The translations under genes and the position numbers were made by a program. Below, piece by piece: positions 45,028 to 52,330 of a stretch of DNA of 64,000 nt (within the stretch, counting starts at the first letter, position 1; the number at the start of each line of letters is the position of its first letter). The stretch is from NCBI GenBank assembly GCA_039028795.1, contig JBCCHJ010000014.1:1-64000 (forward strand), in the 5' to 3' direction. The notes under the pieces are model-generated. The model was not told the DNA's origin, searched no databases, and saw only the letters and a program-made list of their open reading frames with translations. This DNA is from Thermohalobaculum sp039028795 (lineage in GTDB: Bacteria; Pseudomonadota; Alphaproteobacteria; Rhodobacterales; Rhodobacteraceae).

Positions 45028-46719
45028 ATGTATTCCCGCGCTATTTTTCCGATCCTTGGAATGGTCGGAATGGTTTCGGTTCCGGTTCAGGCCTACGAGA
45101 CCGCAGAACAGCCCACCGCGGTAGCGAGCATTCCAAACCCCTGCCGGTTTCAGGAAATCGATGTTGAAAAATGGGGCGGTGCAGACTTTCAAAACCCGCC
45201 AGAGGTCATGTCGCAGAACGGCGTATTGGAAATGGATCTGCGGGTAGAGTACGGCACGGCAACGATCGCCGGCTGCCCCGTCAATCTGCGGCAATACAAT
45301 CCTATAAAAGGTGGACCTATCGTTGGGCCAACCCTTCGACTGAAGCCTGGGGACACTATGAAAATCCGGCTGGTGAACACGCTGGACGACATAACAGAGC
45401 CCGGCTCCGATATGCACGACCAGCCGGGCATCTTCAACGTCACGAACCTGCACACCCATGGTTTGCACGTCAGCCCCAGTGGTATTTCAGACAACGTGCT
45501 GCTGAAAGTTATGCCGCAGTCCGAACAGGACTATGTGATCGAGGTTCCCGAAAACCACCCGCCCGGCACGTATTGGTATCACGCCCATGTCCACGGTTCG
45601 ACCGCGATTCAGGTATCCAGCGGCATGGCCGGTGCACTGATCATTGATGGTGGGTTGGATAACGTGCCGGCGATTGCAGCCGCAGACGAAAAGATATTCG
45701 TCCTGCAGCAGATCGCATACGGCACAACTGGCGATCTGGAAAGCTATGACGCATTCGGTCCCGATGAATGGTCGAATTCAAAGCGCCATGTCACCATTAA
45801 TGGCGCGATCATGCCGGTCATCAAGATGCGCCCGGGCGAAGTGCAACGCTGGCGTCTGGTCCATGGCGGTGTGCGTGAAACCATCCAGTTCAGTTTAGAA
45901 GGCCATGAATTATCTGAAATCGCGACCGATGGTATCGCAACAGGACGCATGGACATATGGGGCGTCGGCCAGCCATTGGATTTGAATCCTGGATATCGCT
46001 CGGACGTGTTGGTGAAGGCCAAACCGCTGCTGCCGGGCCAGACCGAGGCTGTTTACTACGTCCTGGACAATACAGTGGAAGCTGAGCGCAGCCTTCAATT
46101 TGTTCTACCTACCGCACGCACGTTACTGGGCGCGACCAGGGCTGCACCAGAGATTCTTAAGCCCGAACGCATTCTTGCCAAGGTCATCGTCAGCGGCGAT
46201 CCAAAAGTAATGCCGCTGCCGACATCGGCCGAGCTGGCGCCCTATCTTCCGTTCGAGCCGATCACCGATGACGAACTGGATGGTGAACCACAACTCGTCT
46301 CGTTCAGCATCGAGCGGATGAACTGCAGCGAGTGGCCAGCCAAGCCATGTACGCCCTGCAGTGACGGAACCGGCCTCTGCGCAACCCGCTTCATGGTCAA
46401 CAATCGGCCGTTCTCGAAAGAATTCACTCGGAAACTGAAACTCGGCACGGCGTCCGAATGGACATTGGAAACCGCCAAGACGTCTTTCGCCCCGGTCCAT
46501 CCATTCCATATCCATGTAAATCCATTCGAGATGCAGCGCACGGGACCGGACGGAAAACCGCAAACCGTTTGGAAAGACACGGTTCTGGTCGTTCAGGGAC
46601 AGCCCCTAAAGGTGCGTAGCCGGTATGAAGACTACACCGGCAAGTTTGTCCTGCACTGCCATATCCTGGATCACGAGGACGAGGGCATGATGGAATTGGT
46701 TGAAGTCGTCGAGAAATAG
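45028..46719 (+). CDS. Multicopper oxidase (laccase-like)
   Basis: 563 residues with a Sec signal (ending near VQAYE). Copper-ligand motifs in order: THGLHVSP, WYHAHVHGST, HPFHIHVNPF and LHCHILDHEDEGMM, together supplying the type 1 Cys/His/Met and the type 2/3 trinuclear His ligands. It oxidises phenols or metal ions with reduction of oxygen to water. Three cupredoxin-like domains are expected from length. A Cys-rich insert (MNCSEWPAKPCTPCSDGTGLC) in the third domain is uncommon. It is divergent from a tyrosinase gene and followed by a DJ-1 family gene ten bases later, presumably in the same transcript. Confidence 0.92.
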   Translation: MYSRAIFPILGMVGMVSVPVQAYETAEQPTAVASIPNPCRFQEIDVEKWGGADFQNPPEVMSQNGVLEMDLRVEYGTATIAGCPVNLRQYNPIKGGPIVGPTLRLKPGDTMKIRLVNTLDDITEPGSDMHDQPGIFNVTNLHTHGLHVSPSGISDNVLLKVMPQSEQDYVIEVPENHPPGTYWYHAHVHGSTAIQVSSGMAGALIIDGGLDNVPAIAAADEKIFVLQQIAYGTTGDLESYDAFGPDEWSNSKRHVTINGAIMPVIKMRPGEVQRWRLVHGGVRETIQFSLEGHELSEIATDGIATGRMDIWGVGQPLDLNPGYRSDVLVKAKPLLPGQTEAVYYVLDNTVEAERSLQFVLPTARTLLGATRAAPEILKPERILAKVIVSGDPKVMPLPTSAELAPYLPFEPITDDELDGEPQLVSFSIERMNCSEWPAKPCTPCSDGTGLCATRFMVNNRPFSKEFTRKLKLGTASEWTLETAKTSFAPVHPFHIHVNPFEMQRTGPDGKPQTVWKDTVLVVQGQPLKVRSRYEDYTGKFVLHCHILDHEDEGMMELVEVVEK

Positions 46720-46729
46720 GGAAACGGCA

Positions 46730-47353
46730 ATGCCGCGGGTTGTTTTTCTGATCTATGACGATGTCGAGGTGATGGATTTCTCAGGCCCCTTCGATGTCTT
46801 CTCGATGGGGAATATCGCATCCAGAGACGAGGTGTTCGAGCTTCGAACGGCATGCGTCGGCGCCCAGCCGATTACAGCGATGCATGGCCTGAAAATAGTC
46901 CCAGACTTCGACTTACCGGAAATTTCTTCAGATGATGTCGTGATCATTCCTGGCGGCACCAGTAAGGCAATGGACGACTTTGGCGCCGGCAAACATCCGG
47001 AAATTATTGCCTGGGTTCGTGACCAATGCCCCAAGGCTCGGATCGTTGCGACGGTCTGCGTCGGCGCGTTGATCGGCGCTTTGGCGGGCCTGTTCGCGGG
47101 ACGCTGCGCCACCACGCATCACCAGTTTTTCGATCGCCTGGATGAATATGCCGATCATAAAGCCAAGATCATGCGCGGTGCCCGTTTCGTAGTGAACGAG
47201 GGCCAACCGATTATCGCAGCCTCTGCCGGAGTCAGCGCAGGAATCGACCTCGCCTTCGAACTGCTGGGTCATATCGTGGGTTTGGATCTACGGGTACGGA
47301 CCGCGAAGATCATGGAATACCGGGATCAAGCCGGTTTGCACTGCCGCGCATAG
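46730..47353 (+). CDS. DJ-1/PfpI family protein (isonitrile-hydratase-like)
   Basis: 207 residues from the ATG at 46730. The fold's nucleophile elbow reads VATVCVGALI with the conserved Cys (about Cys104). The segment GRCATTHHQFFDRL matches the isonitrile-hydratase subgroup (ATTHW there). IYDDVEVMDFSGPFDVFSM is typical for the N-terminal strand-turn in the family, which also occurs as the sensor half of some AraC regulators, though no DNA-binding domain follows here. Isonitrile hydratases convert R-NC to N-formamides. Related DJ-1 proteins act as glyoxalases or stress proteins, so the assignment stays open. It is downstream of the multicopper oxidase. Confidence 0.78.
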   Translation: MPRVVFLIYDDVEVMDFSGPFDVFSMGNIASRDEVFELRTACVGAQPITAMHGLKIVPDFDLPEISSDDVVIIPGGTSKAMDDFGAGKHPEIIAWVRDQCPKARIVATVCVGALIGALAGLFAGRCATTHHQFFDRLDEYADHKAKIMRGARFVVNEGQPIIAASAGVSAGIDLAFELLGHIVGLDLRVRTAKIMEYRDQAGLHCRA

Positions 47354-47366
47354 ATACGGGCTTCTC

Positions 47367-47420
47367 GGGCACCGGAAGACCGGCGCCCGGTTGCATGTAT
47401 GGACGGGCGCCGGAAGACGC
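47367..47420. terminator. Tandem hairpins between convergent genes
   Basis: Two stem-loops share the repeat GGGC(A/G)CCGGAAGAC (47367-47380 and 47405-47418). The first pairs GGGC-x-CCGG with CCGG-x-GCCC around AAGA. They lie between the convergent DJ-1 and solute-binding-protein genes and could stop transcripts from both sides. No T-run follows either, so this is tentative. Confidence 0.4.
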
Positions 47421-47430
47421 CCTGCCCTGC

Positions 47431-48207
47431 TCAGTTAGACAACTGCCACTTCCGGCCAAGCTGGTCGAAGAAACCGCGTTCCTGCTTCAGCTGAATCCAC
47501 GTGTTCACATAGTTGATCCAAACCTGATCGCCCTGCGGCATCAACATGGCGATAGGCGTGCGTGCCTTTGGCTGCCCAACAGGAACAATCATCATCTTGG
47601 GGTACTTCGCGACCAGCTTATAAGCCTCGACGTTCGAGGTGATGTGTGCATCGGCACGGCCTGCCAGGACCTCTTGGAAATCACGGGCCGGCGCTTCGAC
47701 AATCTTATGCTGGGCGTTCGGGAAGAACTGTTTGACCTGCTGCTCTTGGGTGGTGCCCAGCGTCGCAGCAACGATCACGTCCGCCTTGTCCAGATCACCC
47801 CAATCACTGAACTTGCCCTCGTTCTCTTTCAGCGTCAGCGGCACGGTGGCCAAGCTAAAGTAGCTGGTGGAATAACCCGCGACTTTGGCACGTTTCGGCG
47901 CGACCGAGGCTGAGCCGGTGATGTGATAGCGCCCGGCCACCACGCCGTTGACCAGCGTCTTCCAATCCGTAGCTACGAATTCGACCTCGACGCCCAGATC
48001 CTTCGCCATCTCGGTCATCACGTCGATGTCGTATCCGGTATAGGTGTTGTTCGCGGGATCCTTCATAGTCATCGGGTTCCAATCACCGGTCGTCCCGACC
48101 TTCAGCACGCCCTGGGATAAGATATCCTGCAGAACCGACTCTGCTTTTACGGCGATGGTCGTCAGCAAGCCAAACGCGACCGCAGCCGCTGTTGCGAGTT
48201 TGAGCAT
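47431..48207 (-). CDS. Periplasmic solute-binding protein, family 3 (PheC/amino-acid type)
   Basis: 258 residues with a signal peptide (cleaved near IAVKAE). The family 3 fold shows VLKVGTTGDWNPMT, the glycine-tyrosine segment YTGYDIDVMTEMAKDLG, and the C-lobe LGTTQEQQVKQFFP with GRADAHITSNVEAYKLV. The overall pattern is closest to cyclohexadienyl-dehydratase/PheC-like binding proteins, so the ligand may be a carboxylate or polar amino acid rather than a standard one. Transcribed away from the ABC ATPase gene 116 bases distant, sharing that region for promoters. Confidence 0.85.
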   Translation of the reverse strand: MLKLATAAAVAFGLLTTIAVKAESVLQDILSQGVLKVGTTGDWNPMTMKDPANNTYTGYDIDVMTEMAKDLGVEVEFVATDWKTLVNGVVAGRYHITGSASVAPKRAKVAGYSTSYFSLATVPLTLKENEGKFSDWGDLDKADVIVAATLGTTQEQQVKQFFPNAQHKIVEAPARDFQEVLAGRADAHITSNVEAYKLVAKYPKMMIVPVGQPKARTPIAMLMPQGDQVWINYVNTWIQLKQERGFFDQLGRKWQLSN

Positions 48208-48322
48208 GGTATTCTCCCTGTTTTCCGGCGCGTATCATGATCGGATTCCTTTCCAGAAGGGAAGGAAAAGCGTGTGAACTGCACTAGTTTCTGCCTAGGG
48301 TTGGCAGAATACCGGAGGGGTG

Positions 48323-49054
48323 ATGCAGCCAATCATACATGTCAAAGGCCTGGACAAGCGGTTCGGCGAATTCCAGGCACTGAAAGATGTTTCGCTGGAT
48401 GTCTCAGCGGGCGAGAAGATCGTCGTCTGTGGTCCATCGGGATCCGGCAAGTCGACGCTGATCCGCTGTATCAATCGACTGGAGTCGCATGACGCGGGTG
48501 AGATCATCGTCGATGGCGTCACGCTGGCAGACCAGACGGCGAACCAGGTGCGCCGCGAAGTCGGCATGGTCTTTCAGCAATTCAACCTGTTCCCGCACTT
48601 AACGGTGCTGCGCAATCTGACCCTGGGTCCGATGCGAGCGCGCGGCCTTTCGGCCGACAAGGCCGAGGCGCGGGCGATGGAGTATCTGACCCGCGTGAAG
48701 ATCCCGGAACAGGCGAAGAAATTGCCAACGCAGCTTTCGGGTGGTCAGCAGCAGCGCGTGGCCATTGCCCGGGCCCTGTGCATGGAGCCGAAGATCATGC
48801 TGTTTGACGAGCCGACCAGCGCGCTCGACCCCGAAATGATCGCCGAAGTTCTGGACGTCATGGCCGAACTTGCCGATAGCGGGATGACCATGATTGTCGT
48901 CACCCATGAAATGGGATTTGCCAAACGGGTCGCAGACCGCATGGTTTTCATGGACAAGGGTGAAATCGTCGAAACCGCGCCGCCAGAACAGTTCTTTTCT
49001 GCCCCGTTGACGGAAAGATGCCAGACCTTTCTAAATCAGATCTTGGGGCATTGA
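48323..49054 (+). CDS. Polar-amino-acid-type ABC transporter ATPase
   Basis: 243 residues, the GlnQ/HisP type. Walker A is GPSGSGKSTLIRCI, the Q-loop is VFQQFNLFPHLTV, the signature is LSGGQQQRVAIARAL and Walker B is IMLFDEPTSALDP, with the H-loop in VVTHEMGFAKRV. ATG at 48323 follows GGAGG; GTG at 48320 is the alternative. The permease gene follows two bases after the stop. Only one permease gene is visible, while most family members use two or a homodimer. Confidence 0.93.
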   Translation: MQPIIHVKGLDKRFGEFQALKDVSLDVSAGEKIVVCGPSGSGKSTLIRCINRLESHDAGEIIVDGVTLADQTANQVRREVGMVFQQFNLFPHLTVLRNLTLGPMRARGLSADKAEARAMEYLTRVKIPEQAKKLPTQLSGGQQQRVAIARALCMEPKIMLFDEPTSALDPEMIAEVLDVMAELADSGMTMIVVTHEMGFAKRVADRMVFMDKGEIVETAPPEQFFSAPLTERCQTFLNQILGH

Positions 49055-49056
49055 GC

Positions 49057-49788
49057 ATGCGTTGGGCCGTTTTTCCGGTTTTGCTTTTGCTGGCCGCCTG
49101 CGGATCTGAAGGCTGGTACGTGGTTGACCCAACACTGCCAGCGGGCCGGTCGAACCTGTGGTTCATGATCTCCGGCTTTTGGTACACGATCCTGCTCAGC
49201 GCAACAGCCTTGGCTATGGCCGTCCCGGGTGCCCTATTGATCGCGCTGTGCGGGCTTTCATCGAACCGTTGGCTGCAACGCATCTACCGGGCCTATGTCG
49301 AGCTAATTCGCGCAATCCCGCTGCTGGTCCTAATCCTGTGGGTCTACTACGGCCTACCGGATCTAGACATTCGCATCGCGCTCTTTTGGTCCGGTGTGGT
49401 GGCGCTCGCCATCGGCGAGTCCGCGTTCCTGGCCGAGGTCTTCCGGGGCGGAATTCAGTCGGTCCCTCGCGGACAGATCGAGGCCGCAAAAGCGATATCG
49501 CTCGGCTATACCGATACAATGCGCTATGTCATCCTACCCCAGGCTATCCGGCGCATCCTGCCGGCACTAGGCAATCAGTTTATCTATGTCGTTAAAATGT
49601 CGGCGTTGGTCAGCATTATCGGTGCGCCTGAGTTGACGCGTAAAGCAAATGAGTTGATCGTGACGGAATACCGCGCATTAGAAATCTACTCCGTTTTAGC
49701 GCTGGAATACTTGGTCCTGGTCCTGGTGCTTTCTGCAGGCGTACGCTGGTTAGAGCGAAGGATGGGCGCAGACGAGAGGAAAGCATGA
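49057..49788 (+). CDS. Polar-amino-acid-type ABC permease with N-terminal lipobox-like segment
   Basis: 243 residues. The amino-acid permease signature is clear: FWYTILLSATALAMAVPG, then ELIRAIPLLVLILWVYYG, and the EAA loop EAAKAISLGYTDTMRYVILPQAIRRILPALGNQ (cited by its ends). The extreme N-terminus MRWAVFPVLLLLAACGSEG looks exactly like a lipoprotein signal, with the lipobox Cys at residue 15. It is then followed by a short periplasmic stretch before the first permease helix. Whether it is lipidated is unknown. The ATG is placed straight after the ATPase stop (TGAGCATG). An upstream ATG at 49018 would overlap the ATPase gene and is less likely. Confidence 0.85.
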   Translation: MRWAVFPVLLLLAACGSEGWYVVDPTLPAGRSNLWFMISGFWYTILLSATALAMAVPGALLIALCGLSSNRWLQRIYRAYVELIRAIPLLVLILWVYYGLPDLDIRIALFWSGVVALAIGESAFLAEVFRGGIQSVPRGQIEAAKAISLGYTDTMRYVILPQAIRRILPALGNQFIYVVKMSALVSIIGAPELTRKANELIVTEYRALEIYSVLALEYLVLVLVLSAGVRWLERRMGADERKA

Positions 49789-50366
49789 GTGCCTGGATTG
49801 AAATGATTTCTGATGAAGACGCCGATGAAGACTTAAGCGATGCATTGGCCGGCGCACGAACCCCACATGGCACGGTTGACAATGTCTTGCGGGTGCACTC
49901 GTTACGTCCCAATACAATGCGTGGACATATGAAGCTTTATAAAGCGGCTCTTCATGACGAGGCCAACACGATCCCGCTTTGGCTTCAGGAAACCGTCGCG
50001 TCATATGTGTCGATCTTGAATGACTGCGACTATTCCTATGCCAATCACTGGGCAAATGCGCGGCACCTGATCGGTGACGACACAAAGGCCAACACAATCG
50101 AGGCCGCGCTGCGCAGCCGCCGCCCCCAAGACGCGCTGAACGGTGCTGCCTTGGCGATGATGCTCTATGCTGAAAAGCTGACATTGACCCCGGCACTTAT
50201 GCACCGGGCCGATGTCGACGCATTACGTGCCGAAGACGTAAACGATGGCCAAATTCTCGAGGTAAACCAGATCATCTGCTACTTCAACTACGTGAACCGG
50301 TCGATCAACGGTCTGGGCGTTACAACCGACGGTGACATCGTCGGTTACTATGCAGAGGAAACATAA
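49785..50366 (+). CDS. Carboxymuconolactone-decarboxylase/AhpD-like protein lacking the CxxC pair
   Basis: 193 residues that fit the peroxidase-related AhpD-like family by length and by the helical pattern around ETVASYVSILNDCDYSYANH (about residues 66-86). In active AhpD the motif is C-x-x-C-x-x-x-H. Here it reads Cys-Asp-Tyr-Ser followed by Tyr-Ala-Asn-His, so the second cysteine is missing and a classical disulfide relay is not possible. The start overlaps the permease stop by four bases and its stop shares one base with the oxygenase start. The role in the transporter operon is not known. Confidence 0.75.
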   Translation: MSAWIEMISDEDADEDLSDALAGARTPHGTVDNVLRVHSLRPNTMRGHMKLYKAALHDEANTIPLWLQETVASYVSILNDCDYSYANHWANARHLIGDDTKANTIEAALRSRRPQDALNGAALAMMLYAEKLTLTPALMHRADVDALRAEDVNDGQILEVNQIICYFNYVNRSINGLGVTTDGDIVGYYAEET

Positions 50367-51325
50367 TGGCCTATGCCGAGGCCCGTCATCTGGACGCCGA
50401 GATCCCCGTGGTGGACATCACGCCGCTACGCAACGGAACAGATGCACATTCAGTCGCCCGCGCCTTGCATGCCGCCAGCACAGGATTGGGCTTCATCTAC
50501 ATCACCGGGCACGGCATCCCCGACGACCTGATCAGCCAGGCGCGAAATCTGGCCTATGACTTCTTCCGCGCCGACCCGTCCGTTAAAGAGCCCGTTCGCG
50601 TTTCCGGCGCGCACCGTGGCTGGCTGTCGCGCGGCGGGGCCAAGATGCAGGACGACGCCAAGGCCGACTTGAAGGAAAGCTTCATTTGGGGCTGCCAGGA
50701 CGCCAATGGCGCGATACCGGATGATCATCCCCTACGCGGCGCAAACCGTTGGCCAGAATTCCTGCCGGACCTGCAAACGGTTTCAATGGACTATTTCGCT
50801 GCGGCGCACAGCGTTGCGCATCATCTCATGCGCGGCTTTGCCATGGGTCTGGACCTTCCCGAAGCGTTTTTTCTTGGAACCGCCGACCGTCCGCTCAGCC
50901 GGGCATCCTATGTCTATTATCCTGCGCAACCCGCTGAGATGGGCGCTGATCAGTTTGGCGTGGGACCACATACGGACTTCGGCGTCCTGACCGTCCTCTG
51001 CCAGGATGATGTCGGCGGACTTCAAGTGCAGGGCCTCGACGGCGCCTGGGTCCATGCGCCGCCCATACCCGGATCGCTGATCGTTAATGTCGCTGATCTT
51101 TTGTCCCGTTGGACCGGCGGCGCATATAAGTCGACGCCGCACCGGGTGGTGAACAGCTCGGGCCGCGAACGCTTATCCCTTGTCCTGGCCTGGGATCCAA
51201 ATCCCGAAACTGCAATCGATGCATCGGCCGTTCCAAATGCCGGACCGGATCGGGAAGACCCGATCACCTGTGGCGACTATCTGTTGTGGCGCTTTGGCAA
51301 AGCCTTCGCCTATCGCAAGGACTAG
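50366..51325 (+). CDS. 2-oxoglutarate/Fe(II)-type oxygenase of the isopenicillin N synthase family
   Basis: 319 residues. The N-terminal DIOX_N part has IPVVDITPL and TGLGFIYITGHGIPDDL. The iron facial triad appears as HTDFG (His and Asp in GPHTDFGVLTVL) and the distal His in STPHRVVN, followed by the 2-oxoglutarate-binding Arg and Ser in RERLSLVLAW. The enzyme probably hydroxylates or desaturates a small molecule. It lies in the transporter operon, coupled on both sides, so the imported compound or a product of it is the likely substrate (inference). Confidence 0.88.
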   Translation: MAYAEARHLDAEIPVVDITPLRNGTDAHSVARALHAASTGLGFIYITGHGIPDDLISQARNLAYDFFRADPSVKEPVRVSGAHRGWLSRGGAKMQDDAKADLKESFIWGCQDANGAIPDDHPLRGANRWPEFLPDLQTVSMDYFAAAHSVAHHLMRGFAMGLDLPEAFFLGTADRPLSRASYVYYPAQPAEMGADQFGVGPHTDFGVLTVLCQDDVGGLQVQGLDGAWVHAPPIPGSLIVNVADLLSRWTGGAYKSTPHRVVNSSGRERLSLVLAWDPNPETAIDASAVPNAGPDREDPITCGDYLLWRFGKAFAYRKD

Positions 51326-51329
51326 GTGC

Positions 51330-52316
51330 ATGCGGCAGGTTGCTGGCTCTGCATTGGCTGCGGGGGCGCGCAATCTTCTGGACGAATGTGCAGGTGTCAG
51401 GCCCGGGCTACGTGTCGTGGTTCTACAGGAAGACCCCGAGCTTGGTTGGTATGATCGGGAGGCGCCCGCCGCCGTCGCCAGGATGGCGCGGGAACTCGGG
51501 GCAGAGGTCGAGGTTCTGGACGTCGGCGACCCCGGTACGTCCTTACCGGATGATCTTGCGGGTGCACTGCAAAGGTCAGATATCGAGATATGGTTTGCCC
51601 GGATCGGTGACCAGGACCGGTTTCAGACCCGCGCATCAAAGCGGGTAAAGGTCGTCAGTTACGCGCGTACTGCTGCAGCGCTCGCGTCCGGCTTTGGGAC
51701 GCGTGCGCATTCCGACATGGTCGCGTTGAAGGATCAGGTCGATGCCAAACTGGCCGCCGCCAAGACCATCCACATCACCTGCCCGTTGGGCACGGATCTG
51801 ACCGGAACAGATGCGCCAGAAAACGCCGAGGACGTTACCGTCCGACGCTTTCCCATGTGCGTTCCGCGCCCAGTGTCGGCTCGGAATTTCTCCGGGCATG
51901 TGGCGCTCAGCGGTCATCTGACCCCAACCGGATCGCGCAGCTATGAACCGGCCAACCTGCCCTTGCCTGACATTGTCCTTGCAGAGGTTGAGAAAGGAAG
52001 AATTGTGGGCTTCCAAGGCGCGCCTCAAACCATCGAAGATATCCGAGCGCATTATGCCCGTGTCGCCAGGCTTTTCGGCATCGAATGGGATGTCGTCCAT
52101 TCATGGCACGCCGGGATCCATTCGGGATGTTTTCACGAAGAGCCCGTGCATGAAAATCCCGATCTCTGGTCAAACACCATCTTCGGCAGCCCGCAGTGGC
52201 TGCATTTTCACACTTGCGGAGATTATGCACCGGGCGAGATCTGCTGGATGGTCCAGAACCCAACGATCCTGGCGGATGACCACGCACTCTGGTCGGAAGG
52301 TGTACTTCGCCCATAG
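51330..52316 (+). CDS. Uncharacterised protein, possibly M29 aminopeptidase-related
   Basis: 328 residues from the ATG at 51330, four bases after the oxygenase stop. The N-terminus (AAGARNLLDECAGVRPGLRVVVLQED) has the style of the M29 (aminopeptidase T) entry segment. The C-terminal part is rich in His and Cys: DVVHSWHAGIHSGCF, LHFHTCGDYAPGEICW. These could bind a metal but do not match the M29 ligand order confidently, so no activity is asserted. It is the last gene of the transporter operon and ends 14 bases before the convergent asparagine-synthetase-like gene. Confidence 0.5.
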   Translation: MRQVAGSALAAGARNLLDECAGVRPGLRVVVLQEDPELGWYDREAPAAVARMARELGAEVEVLDVGDPGTSLPDDLAGALQRSDIEIWFARIGDQDRFQTRASKRVKVVSYARTAAALASGFGTRAHSDMVALKDQVDAKLAAAKTIHITCPLGTDLTGTDAPENAEDVTVRRFPMCVPRPVSARNFSGHVALSGHLTPTGSRSYEPANLPLPDIVLAEVEKGRIVGFQGAPQTIEDIRAHYARVARLFGIEWDVVHSWHAGIHSGCFHEEPVHENPDLWSNTIFGSPQWLHFHTCGDYAPGEICWMVQNPTILADDHALWSEGVLRP

Positions 52317-52330
52317 CGCATTCGCACCGA

